A DNA stretch of 64,000 nucleotides from Podospora pseudocomata (Eukaryota; Ascomycota; Sordariomycetes; Sordariales; Podosporaceae): contig NW_026946366.1 of the NCBI RefSeq assembly GCF_035222375.1, positions 1,860,001 through 1,924,000 of the forward strand. The letters run 5' to 3'. The notes below the pieces were generated by a model. That model made no database searches. It was given only the letters and a program-made list of their open reading frames with translations, and had not been told where the DNA came from. Each line of letters starts with the position of its first letter. Position 1 is the first letter of the stretch. Both the position numbers and the translations under genes were made by a program. Below are positions 1 to 10,100 of the stretch, piece by piece.

Positions 1-1140
1 GGAGCCTATTCTCCCATCACCAGCCAAAACAGCTTGCATGCCAGGTGTTCCTACTCGCGCGTTGGGTAAAGCCGCACTGATGAGACTTAACCCCTCCCCT
101 CCTCTCTTTACATCCTCCACAGTTAGTTGGACTGCCCCTGGTGGTAATGGTTGTGGCGCGTCGGCCTCTTGTTTGACAGGGGTGTCTGTATATTCTGATG
201 TTTTTTTCACCTCAATAAGCCAATTTTGGAGTTCAGCCGCCAATCCATTGGTGAGATACTGGCCCCGCCCCCGACGATTGCGGCCCCGGCGAGGTTTGGG
301 TGGAGAAAAGAGATCAGGATTTATGTTCTGGATGGAAAACTTCTTCGAGTCGGAAATAGGCGAGGTGGATGTTGGTGGTGATGGGGGTTGCAAAAAGCGA
401 GGTGGTGGGTAAAAGATTTCTTTCCTTGCAGGTCTGGTGTCTTTGTCTGGCGGTGGTTTAGCGTCTGAGTCGGACTCGCTGTCGGATTTTATGTTCAGAG
501 GGGAAGAGTGAGGTATTGGGGGCTCGTCATCATCGTCATCAGAGTAGATGGTGATGATGTGGTCGATTTCAGGGTCATCGATTGGGGGAAGCTCATTGTC
601 TGAGTCCGAGTCGATCGGAAAGGCAGAGCTTGGAATCCATTCTTCCTTTGGTTCGAGGTCGGGCTCTGATGTGGCAATGTATATTCTTCTCCTTTTTGGT
701 AAGGGGCCGGGGTCAACCTCCTCGTCATTGTCCCCTGGCTCTGGGAGAGAAGACTGTGGGACAAGAGACGAATCTATGTCGATTGTTTCTGGTAAGTTGT
801 CTCGGACAGCAGTTGTTCTTGATCGTGACGGCTCCTCTTCATCATGTCGACTACGCTCCTGATCTTGAACGGGAGAACTATCTTCTATAAGAAGTTCTTG
901 TGTAGCGCGAGCTCTCGATGCCTTGGCCTTGAGAGCCAACGCAGGAGTTGAGTAGGGCGCGGCATGGCTGAGATGCGAGAGCGGTTTTGTGGTAGACGAA
1001 AATTTTGGAGTGCCGTAGAATCTATAAGGTGCAGCCGAGCTTGACTGGTTTGGTGTTTGGCCGTGAGGTTGATGTGTGCCTGGTCGTTTTGAGAGCAGGA
1101 ACCGAGAGGGTGCGGGTGTCTGATTGGTGTTAGTGGTCAT
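1..1140 (-). CDS. Conserved disordered fungal protein, partial (3' end outside window)
   Basis: An open minus-strand frame runs from an ATG at 1140 to the window edge with no stop in 380 codons, so the 3' end is missing. The first ~280 residues are Ser/Pro/Asp-rich and look disordered, with acidic runs near residues 150-200 and a basic KRRR patch. Near residue 290 a basic Gly/Arg patch (RRGRNRRGRG) leads into a more ordered stretch beginning YLTNGLAAELQNWLIEVK, which looks like the conserved core. I do not recognise a named family; a nuclear role is only suggested by the basic patches. It is divergent from the gene starting at 1734, so the two may share a promoter. The long clean frame and protein-like core are the support. 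Confidence 0.7.
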   Translation of the reverse strand, partial: MTTNTNQTPAPSRFLLSKRPGTHQPHGQTPNQSSSAAPYRFYGTPKFSSTTKPLSHLSHAAPYSTPALALKAKASRARATQELLIEDSSPVQDQERSRHDEEEPSRSRTTAVRDNLPETIDIDSSLVPQSSLPEPGDNDEEVDPGPLPKRRRIYIATSEPDLEPKEEWIPSSAFPIDSDSDNELPPIDDPEIDHIITIYSDDDDDEPPIPHSSPLNIKSDSESDSDAKPPPDKDTRPARKEIFYPPPRFLQPPSPPTSTSPISDSKKFSIQNINPDLFSPPKPRRGRNRRGRGQYLTNGLAAELQNWLIEVKKTSEYTDTPVKQEADAPQPLPPGAVQLTVEDVKRGGEGLSLISAALPNARVGTPGMQAVLAGDGRIGS

Positions 1141-1733
1141 CTCATACGCGATTGAAAGAGAACTTACTGCTGGCGATGGACCCATCTGATGAATCAATAC
1201 AGGATGAGCAAATCAGCCACGGGTGTACTTATTATACGGTTCCTGAACAGATCAAAATCATTCATCATTAAGGTTGTATATCTGGAAAACTGTAACAGGC
1301 AGCACCCAGTGCTCGAGTTGATGAGTGAGCGGCCAACAGCGGTGATCCAGCCTTCCCCTAACCCTGCGCGTCGTCAGCATTGGGAACTGGCTACGGTGGG
1401 CACAACGCCAACCAGTTGGGTAACTTTGTTTCCACTCTTGGCCCAAGCTCCCAACCCAATTTGAAAAAGCACTTTAACAACAAGCCCGACCCCACTCCGC
1501 GTCGTGTTAGCGCGCCGCGTCCAGGGCGTCGCATCCAGGGCGTCGCGTAAACTCTGAAGGCTTGCCTTCATCTCCCCCACCAACTCATTCTTTGTCCACA
1601 GCATCCGCCAACAGACCACCGCCAAAATCGACCATATTTGCCACTTCACCGTATACCCAAGGAAGACCCCTTCAGCTGGATGCAAGATAGAACGCTTCTA
1701 CAAAAAAAAAAAAAAAAGACAACACCAGGCGCC
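1141..1733. promoter_or_regulatory. Shared divergent promoter region
   Basis: A 593-base gap lies between the two divergent starts at 1140 (-) and 1734 (+). It ends in a 15-16 base A run just upstream of the plus-strand start. No coding frame looks real here. I see no operator-like site that I can name. Confidence 0.5.
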
Positions 1734-2618
1734 ATGTTCGCTATGGTTGACCCAGCCATGAACAGCGGTTTCCAAAGTTTTGGCGGTAACAATCAGCACA
1801 GCAGTTTCGTCTTTTCAAGTCCACACAAGCCAGCCAAATCATCACCCCTCTCTTATGCCCCCATGAGGATACCTTCACCGACATTGCCATCAGACGATTC
1901 CCCTGACATGATGCTTTCGTCCCCTCTTGGTCCCCCGTCAGATTCATCCCATCTTCGCATGAGCCAGTCCTCACCAATACGGTCCTCATTTGACAATAAT
2001 GAGAGCTCCGGACCACAACCAAAGTTCAGATTTGCCAATCGGAACCCAGCAAAGAACAGCAATCCTCTAGTCAAAAAGCGGAACGATGTACAAGACTCGA
2101 GACGAAGACTCTTTCTCAACAATGTACGGCAGAGGCAGGAGGACAAAAAGTTTCAGCGACGGGGTGGACAGGATGAGGTTCGTTATTTGCCTTCCACCTG
2201 TACTTTTCTCTTCTCCCAACTAACAGCCCCTGGACAGATTGCCAGATTAGAGTTCAACCGTCTCCAGAACGAACGCCTCGCCTATCTTGACCGAGAACGA
2301 GCCAAAAACCCTTATGCACTCTGGGAACAAGAACTTGAGGACGAGCATCGCAGCTTGCAGTCACAGCAACGGCAAATGCAACAACAAAATCCAGACGAAA
2401 TGATGCTGGATGCATTGGAAGAGGCTGAGATGGCCGAGATTGCCCAAGCAGAGGCGTTGCTTCACCAGGACAACAACTCCTCGAGACATGTCAATCAGGA
2501 TGACTCTTTCGATGATGACGAGGATTGGGATGAGTTGTTCATGGAAGCGATCCAGACGTCACAGCAACACCATATTCAAGGACAACAATCGGGCGGGCAA
2601 GATGTGGAGATGTCTTGA
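1734..2618 (+). CDS. Conserved fungal protein of unknown function, one intron
   Basis: The start is taken at the ATG at 1734, after an A-rich leader; the frame is also open upstream but that part is low quality. A likely 60-nt phase-0 intron spans 2178-2237 (donor GTTCGT, CTAAC branch, CAG acceptor), giving exons 1734-2177 and 2238-2618 and a 274-residue protein. Residues 1-110 are Ser/Pro-rich. They are followed by a basic helical region (DSRRRLFLNNVRQRQEDKKF), then a predicted coiled coil rich in Glu, Arg and Gln. The C-terminus is acidic with a DDDEDWDELFMEA stretch. The spliced joint reads GGQDE then IARLEFNRLQ, which keeps the helical pattern. The function is unknown; the charged helices suggest a nuclear binding protein, which is inference. 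Confidence 0.7.
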   Translation: MFAMVDPAMNSGFQSFGGNNQHSSFVFSSPHKPAKSSPLSYAPMRIPSPTLPSDDSPDMMLSSPLGPPSDSSHLRMSQSSPIRSSFDNNESSGPQPKFRFANRNPAKNSNPLVKKRNDVQDSRRRLFLNNVRQRQEDKKFQRRGGQDEVRYLPSTCTFLFSQLTAPGQIARLEFNRLQNERLAYLDRERAKNPYALWEQELEDEHRSLQSQQRQMQQQNPDEMMLDALEEAEMAEIAQAEALLHQDNNSSRHVNQDDSFDDDEDWDELFMEAIQTSQQHHIQGQQSGGQDVEMS

Positions 2619-3204
2619 TTATGATGCTTCACGTTGTCTTGAGTTGACGAATTACATATGACACTGTACATTGGAAGGCATATATGCCCCGTTGTAAGAG
2701 ATGGATATACCCAGCAAAGAAACGGGTTACTGAGAGTGGAACAACATATCGATGGTTTACATCTTTGGGCGCATGGCATACTGGACATCAAGGAGGTATT
2801 GGAGTCTGGAGATTACTTTCATGCATTGAGAAGCGGCGTCGGCTTGCAGGTAGGCTGACTTAATTGTATCATAATAGAATAATGCTGTATTTAAAAAGAA
2901 GTATGAAAGAATGGCTTTACACGACGACGGTACTCCGTACAAGTGTTCAAAATATGGTCCGTGCACTGTGATTGCGTTCGAACCCGGCGAATAGCGTGGT
3001 TCAAAATTTGGGGAACCGGGAACCGGGACCCGGCCGAACAGTTGAGGGGCACTGGGCCGCTCCGGAGTTGTCACATGCCAATGAGCCGAGAGTGCCTTAC
3101 GTCTTGAGATAACTTACTTCACCTCGACTACATAGGGGAAGTACCTATCACAAGGCGCGGCGCAGGTACCTTGCGTATAAAAGCAGGCCAACTGTTTGGG
3201 AAAT
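2619..3204. other. Intergenic, PEX19 promoter
   Basis: This 586-base stretch lies between the stop at 2618 and the PEX19 start. It holds the 3' end of the upstream gene and the PEX19 promoter. No convincing gene or repeat was seen. Confidence 0.4.
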
Positions 3205-4446
3205 ATGTCGGAACAGCAAACCAACAGCGCTGCGGCACCTGCCGCTGCTGCTGCTGCTGTCAAGCCAGATGCGACTCTCCCCACCACAACCACTACTCCG
3301 GCCGCTACTATCACCACCCAAGCTGTTCAAGATGGGAAGAAAGCGGTAACAGTTGAAGATGTCGCTGACGACGACGACGACGTCCCCGACCCGGATGAAG
3401 ACGACCTGGATGATCTGGACGGTAAGCTTCATTTACCCCTCACTTCTTCTCACTCCAACCCCGTTCACTAATACCCTCGTCAGACATGCTCGAGGAATTC
3501 AACGCCGTCAAACTTGGACCCCCCTCCAAGCCCCCAGCAGCCGCCCCATCCCTAGGCCCAGAACGCCCCCCGGCCAGTGGTGACGGTGGTGACCTTCCCC
3601 TGGACGAAGATGAATTCGCCCGCCAGCTCCAAGCAGGCATGGCCGACCTTCTAGGTGAAATGGAGTCCTCCCCCGAGATGCAAGCCCAGTTCGAGTCCAT
3701 CTTCAAGGAGCTCGGCGCCGCTGCCTCCGCCGCTGCCTCCCCAGATCCCAAATCCCCCTCAGCAGGAGCTGCTGCTGCTGCTGCCCCAACTCCCCCCGTT
3801 GTCCCCCCCCCTAATATTCGCCCCCCATCTAGCAGCGGCAGCGGTGCCGGCGGTGCTGAAGCCTCCTTTCAAGAAACCATCCGTCGCACCATGGAGCGGA
3901 TGCAAACTTCGGGGGAGCAAGCTACTGCTGCTGCCGCCGCGGAGGGATCAGACGACTTCCTTGCGGAGCTCCTCAAGCAAATGCAGGCTGGCGGTGGCGG
4001 GCTGGGTGATCTCGGTGGGGAGGGGAGTGAAGAGGAGTTTTCCAAGATGCTCCTAGGTATGATGGAGCAGCTCACCAACAAGGAGATCCTCTACGAGCCG
4101 ATGAAGGAGCTGCACGACAAGTTCCCCGAATGGCTGGAGAAGAATCGCGACAAGACGTCGGCCGAAGATCTCAAACGATATGAGGAGCAGCAGGGGCTTG
4201 TGGCGGAGATTGTGGGCAAGTTTGAGGAGGCGGGGTACAGTGATGAGAAGCCGGCGGATAGGGAGTATATTGTTGATCGGATGCAAAAGGTATGTCTTCA
4301 TCTAATCGCATCCTGGACGAGGTATGATGCTGACCAAAGGGGAATAGATGCAAGCAAGTGGTCAGCCGCCAGCGGATTTGGTGGGGGATATGCCCTCTAC
4401 GCAAGACGCGCTCGCCATGCCAGATGAGGGGTGTGCTCCTCAGTAG
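3205..4446 (+). CDS. PEX19: Peroxin-19, peroxisomal membrane protein receptor
   Basis: Pex19 is the soluble chaperone and receptor that binds peroxisomal membrane proteins and docks on Pex3. Three exons (3205-3421, 3484-4289, 4348-4446) give 373 residues. The N-terminus is Ala/Thr-rich and followed by an acidic run, then DDLDD joined across intron 1 to MLEEFNAVK, the usual N-terminal Pex19 pattern. The C-terminal helical domain holds MMEQLTNKEILYEPMKEL and KFPEWLEKNRD, hallmark blocks of the family. After intron 2 (58 nt) the last exon encodes a tail ending Cys-Ala-Pro-Gln, a CaaX box expected to be farnesylated. The middle Ala/Pro/Gly-rich stretch (about residues 135-205) is low complexity. 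The start is the ATG at 3205; an in-frame TTG nine bases upstream is not a start. Family recognition is firm and the introns are well supported. Confidence 0.95.
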
Positions 4447-5226
4447 AGGTTGGGAATCGATACTATCATAGATGGTTGATTTTCAGTTTGTCATGTTCGA
4501 CCATTTGAAAGAGAGCGAGATTTGTTGTCTTTGAACTGTTGAGCTTGTTAGATATCTAGCGCTGGGCACACATGTTTGTTTTAGTTCATCACCGAAACCC
4601 ACGGGTTGTACACAAGTATATAGCAGAACAGCATTATGATTCGCAAAGTTCCCCCATCCTGAACGCTGAAGTGCATCAGTCCTCCAGACCCATTCCACTG
4701 AGGCATTCCATGGCAAGCACAGGTCTTGCTCTAAACTCAGGGATATAGGTAGGCTGACAGGCAATATTATGACAAAACACTCAAAAGCATTTTCTTTATT
4801 GGAGTATCACTTCATTACCTATTATTCGACATCACCACACCACACATTCTACAATCAAAGCGCAGTAACAAATATTTTGATCCGGTATATTTCCCAGTAG
4901 CTAGGCTTATCACAGCTGTGTTGTTTGGTATCAAAGACTCTTGAAAAAGGAAAATCCTGTCCCTGTCCCATATCCACCCCTGACACCCACACTCCCTTTC
5001 CTTCCCTTACTCATAACATTACCCAGAGATATCCTTCCTACCTCCAATGGGGGGGTATATCATCAAATGCTTCCCCATCGAAATCGTATACACAAGGTGG
5101 TATCCCATCACAATCAATAAAATCATTAACCAGTATATATACCCATACTAACGGACATATACTGCGGCCCCGTGGTAGAACGCAGGCCAAAAAGTCAAGA
5201 ACAAGAACATTAAGACTTGTCTTTAT
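4447..5226. other. Convergent 3' regions of PEX19 and PTR2
   Basis: The 780 bases lie between two converging genes and should hold both terminators. The sequence is AT-richer than the genes and I see no credible coding frame in it. Confidence 0.4.
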
Positions 5227-7151
5227 TTAAGCAACAGAGTCCTTCTTCTCATAAGCCTGGGGCTCGGAAGAATTGCCGCCAACATCTCCCTTAGGAAGCA
5301 TGTTGAGCTCATCTTCTTGGGCATCGAGGCCACGGAATTGGAGCCAGAAGCAGAGACCACCGATGGCGGCGGCAATGGCAACGACTCCATAGTTCCAGAC
5401 GAGAAGCGGGTCGCCAGCAAGGGGCACCAGTGCGAAGCCGATAGCAGACGAGATGGCGTTCATGAACAGACAGACAGACTGAACCATGGAGCGCATGTTT
5501 GCGGGAGCCTTGGAATGGGCATACTCCAAGCTGGTAATGGAGGCCAGAATCTCGGAGAAGGCAATGAGAACGTAAGAGCCGGTCTGGGCCCAGACGCTGA
5601 TCTCGACATTGGGGCACTTGATTGCCTTGCCGTCAGAGCCAAGCAACTCGGCACCGTCAGGACCAAGCATATTGCCGCTGGCATGGTTGCCGCACTCGCT
5701 CTTCTGGTAGAGATAGTACTGAAGAACGCAGGCCCAGATCATGGCGCTGGCAGCAACGAAGTAACCGGCAGCGATACGCTTGATGGGGGTGAAATTGATG
5801 CGGAGCTTGCGAAGGGCGGGGAACACAAGGGTATCCATGAGGGGGATCATGATGATCAGAGCGAAGGGGTTCAAGTTGGTCAAGACGTCGTTGGGGACAC
5901 CGCCGAGCTTCATGGTGGCAGCTTGCGAAATCAAGTTATTGTTGATCTGATTGTAGCAGAGCCAGAAGAGTGGGTACCACATGAACACAGCGCAGGCATT
6001 GAAGCCACGGCGAACCTCATCAACCCCTGATTTATGTTAGCTATGGTTCGAAGCAAAAGGTTGAGATGGCGACAAAACTTACAGGCGTCGTTGAAGTCCA
6101 TCCACTTGGGCTTGTTCTGAATCTTGGAGGGCTTGACGTTCTCCCAGAAGGTACCGTCGTGGAGGTTCTTGTAGGTCTTGACGGGGTTGAGGGACCAGCG
6201 GCCCTTGTTGGCGAGGGCGAAGATCTTGAAGGCGCGGCCGAGAACTGAGCCAGCGGGCGGGACACGCTTGTAGCGTCTGCGACCCCAGAGCATAACCAGG
6301 GGGCAGAAGCACAACATGATGGTGGGGAGAGTGTAAGAGAGCCAGAAGCCGACATAGTGCTCGCAGTAGACCATGCTGAGCTGACCAGCGAGAGCACCGA
6401 GGTTGATGAAGAGGTAGAAGTAGTGGTAGACACGGGAAGCGGTGGCCGCAGGGTCGACGATGACGCGCTCACCAGTCGGCAGGGTGCGAATCACCATTCT
6501 CTCGAGATCAAGCTGCTCAACAATCAAGGGGTTGACGTTGGGCTTGAAACCACCGGTACCGACACCCATAGTGATGATGCCGAGAGTGAAGGCAGCGAGC
6601 GCACCATTGGGGTTCTTGATGACAGGGGGAAGACCGGAGATGATGAGAAGGATGTGACCGATGATATCGATACCGAGGGCGGCACCGATGGTTCTGTAAC
6701 GACCGAGCCAGCTGTCGGCAACGTAGGCACCGAACAGAGGCATGGTGTACTGCCAGAAAGCATTAAAGGTCGTCAACGAAAACGAGGTTCTCTGACCCAA
6801 GCCGAGGGCACCGGCTTGACCATTCTCGATGTCGTAGCTAGCACCTGTGGTGGAGTTGTCTGGCAGCTTCTGCTGAATGAAGTTGGTGAAGACGGCAGTG
6901 GTACCGTAGTAGGAGAAACGCTCGCACAACTCGACGAAGGCGATGGTGTAGATGCTCCAGGGAATCTTGTCGGGGATGCGGCGGAGGGTGTGAAGCTCCT
7001 CGTCTGTGGGAGATCTGCCATCGGCGCTGACACCGAGGTCGTCGTCCTCGACTGTGCTGCTGAGGACGGGGGCCAAGCCGGCCGCCTCCTTGTCCTTCAC
7101 GATGGCCTTGACATCGTCGCTCACGGCGATGCTCGTGGGGTCGGACGCCAT
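5227..7151 (-). CDS. PTR2: PTR2-type proton-coupled di/tripeptide transporter
   Basis: This is a POT/PTR2-family plasma-membrane transporter that imports di- and tripeptides with protons. Two exons (7151-6083 and 6026-5227, intron 56 nt with GTAAGT donor and TCAG acceptor) give 622 residues, the usual fungal length. The splice joint yields NDAWVDEVRRGFNAC, a recognisable PTR2 block. Visible motifs are the ExxER proton-coupling motif ELCERFSYYG (about residues 74-82), PTR2 signature 1 (GAYVADSWLGRY) and signature 2 (YYFYLFINLGALA). Many hydrophobic segments fit 12 membrane helices. The N-terminal ~55 residues are hydrophilic and cytosolic. The gene lies tail-to-tail with PEX19, and its promoter faces a long gene-poor region. 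The family is firm; substrate preference and regulation by nitrogen are inferred from the family. Confidence 0.93.
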
Positions 7152-10100
7152 GGTGGGCTGTGTGGGAAGCTCTCTCTGAATGGAACACTCAGGTGTTGCC
7201 TTGTCTCGTCTTTGGAGAGCGGCCGTAAGGTCGCCGGGTGCCAGGTGAATGGAGAGAGAGAGACTTGAGCCTGCCGTGTCTGAGAAGCGAAGCAGCAGGA
7301 CGGCAGGTATTATATACGACCCTGCGAGATATATTTTTCACCTTAAGCAACCAGTAGTGTGGCAAGCGAGCACCGCATGGGGTACAACTGCACCTGCTCA
7401 CCCTGCTGCCCTACCTTCCATGGGTACAATCTGGGGCAAGAGCGACCCGAGGGCTCGAGTGATGGTCGAGTCTCGGCTCTTTCTCTGCATCGTATAGTAT
7501 TCCCGCTCCCGGAGGTACCAACGGAAGGAACAACGGACCATGGACAGGGAAGGAATGCCCACCTCTGGAAAGTGCTCTGTCTTGGGATGGCTTGCCACCT
7601 TCCAAGATTGACCAAGAGCGCCAAGAGATAGATGAACAACGGGTTGCCTGCCGTTTTCCCCTCCAGTCAACCACAACCCGCCCCCTCTTTCGACTAAACG
7701 GCAACATGCTACTGGCGATCCCTGGCCTGATATAGAGGGGTGGCATGTACACGAGGGTAATTGCCCCAATTGATCGAATCTAGATGCTGTTTCCGTCGAG
7801 CTCTGGTTTCCCCCCACGCATTAGGTACACATTGTGCCAGTCTGGTATGTACTTATTTGTTTTACTTTGCCCACGTCTCAGCACAAGTGCCGACATGCCG
7901 AGAAACGCCATGCCGTTCATGTTTGGACGAAGCTTTCTCCCGCGCGCCTCTGCCGCTTGGCTGCGCGCCGCTGAGCGACACGGCGCAAAGACAAGTCGGC
8001 ACAAGCTCCCGCAGGCGCCTTGGACCGTCTTGGGGGACTGGGGGATGTTGACAAGGGGTCGGGCTTTTGGTGTGAGAGGAACTTCCTAGATCGTCTATGC
8101 CCAGCCTCTTGGCACCAATGCCCGCACCGGATCGTGTGGGGACCCACCCGGTGCCTGTCAGCGAAAAATCAACGACATGAGCACCGAGGTGTGGCAACCC
8201 TGGAGGGGAACCGGCCGACTACGACCTGATTGCCCCACGGAGAGCCCGCGGGCCGGACCAGACACCGTTATTCGACAAGTTTGAATACTGGAGGATTTAG
8301 AGCTCATCCTCACCATCACAAGCGCCGGAGCATCATCTCGGGGGCCTGCTATTGGGTCCGGGAATAGCGATGGCGAGAGGCGTCCCCATACGGCTATATG
8401 GGCTGATGGAAAGATCGTCGACGGGGTAGCAGTATACAGCCAAGTACTCCAGTGTCTGAAGTCCTTGGGCGGACGGGACAACGGTTTGCCATGTGATGTC
8501 TGTCCTCTCTCATGGGACGAACGTTTCGACACGAGCTTCGAGAACTTTTGCCTCTCATTGTTGATTGGAGCATCAAAAGACCCGAACGTTAGGATGACGG
8601 TTCTGCCAATGCGGCTCTGGAAGCTTATTTGTGCATTCGCAGTTATCTCTCGGATTGCGCCATCTGCTCCCTTCCCACGACGATAACCAGTCAGTTCGAG
8701 CGAGATACTACGGCCATGGTGCCCCGTGGAGGCTCGACGCCGGGTATGTTTGCTTTTCGGTGTGCGCCGTCGCATCCAGGATTCCTAGGCCATTAGTTTT
8801 CCTCCTTCCTAAAGCGTGCTTCAACAACGACACACAGAAACCACCTCGGTCCACCATTGAGAAATCACGAAGAAAAGAGCATTCCAACCGTTGTCCAATG
8901 AAATGCTCACATTTCTCCAACAGCGAGGTATTTCTCGGTATTTTTGTATGGTTTAGTCCAATAGCTTCACCTACTCACCGTTCACCGATGAGAGCAGGAG
9001 CCACGGAGCATACCTAGTGGTTGGGTGGAACGAGTACTGCGGAACCTGAAAAGTATGAGACAGGGACCTCATGATCAGGGCTGCTTGGCACAGATGGTCT
9101 AGGTATGTAACGGATGTCAGATGCGGGTGCTGTTGTTATCAAAAAGCGAGAATGCCACGCTGATGCATCTCTGCCTCTATCTTGTGCTCATGGTGCTGCC
9201 ATGCAGTCGTTATCTTTTGGGGTAGCTGTTGCTCGTTGCGAGGGTGTGGTAGCGAGAGGGATCGGCTGATACATTGGCAATTACCTCGTCTTGTATGGCT
9301 GCCTTCTTCTTTCAGCGGCCGTATAATCGAAGCGTCGGTCACGCAAACAGCATGCGAGTGGTGGTGAGAATGCAACGGCTGAAGTGGTAGGGGGGAGCGG
9401 AAAAAAGGCGGGTTGTTACAGTCCAAGTCACCTTCCGCAATAGGAAGTGCCTTTTAGTCACGGTCGATGCTCCTTCGCGACAGCACAGCTGCCAACGGAA
9501 TAATGGCCTGAGATGACAATCCTCCCGATACTAAAACGTAAAGCTCGCAAAACTATGATTTTTGCGAGTCTCACCTGGGCTTCGATGTCTGCGCCGTGGG
9601 ACCTACTTTATCTACTCTCGGACATGATACCGAGAAGGATTTATTTTTCGGATTGTGGGGGTTCTGGCAGTGACGTCAGACCTCCAACACAACTCCGAAT
9701 GCTTCGAGGGTTAGGGTCTATATCGACCCAACATCTGAATTGCATGATCAACAAGTCGGCCCTTTGCAACAGTCACATGCGGTGGATCGAGCCAACGACA
9801 TTCTTCATCGGTCTGCCACTTCCTACCTTCTCTTCCTAGATATCGCTGCGTTGTTGATGGCAATGCTGTGGCGTTAAGATTCTCGGTTTTTGCAACAGCT
9901 TGCCCTTTCAGGTCCTTGCGCATCAAGCCGTCAGCAGGACCTCCAACATGCAAGTTCGGTGGCCCGTCCACTTTGGGCTTGCATCAGACTTATATGCCAA
10001 GATGCTTGGAAATAGAACACAAAGCAGCGTCGGCGCTCGGCAGTTGTGCTTTCTTGAGCCGAAGTTCAGGGTTTTCATGGTGGATAAGGTAGGTCTTCTT

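Noticed and set aside
6357-7268. Plus-strand frame of 303 codons across the peptide transporter
   Set aside because: It lies opposite the PTR2 coding exon and exists because of GC-ending codons; its translation is Gly/Asp/Val-rich with no domain.
8158-8775. Minus-strand frame of 205 codons in the gene-poor region
   Set aside because: Composition is Arg/Ser-rich with no motif, span or splice support; likely chance.
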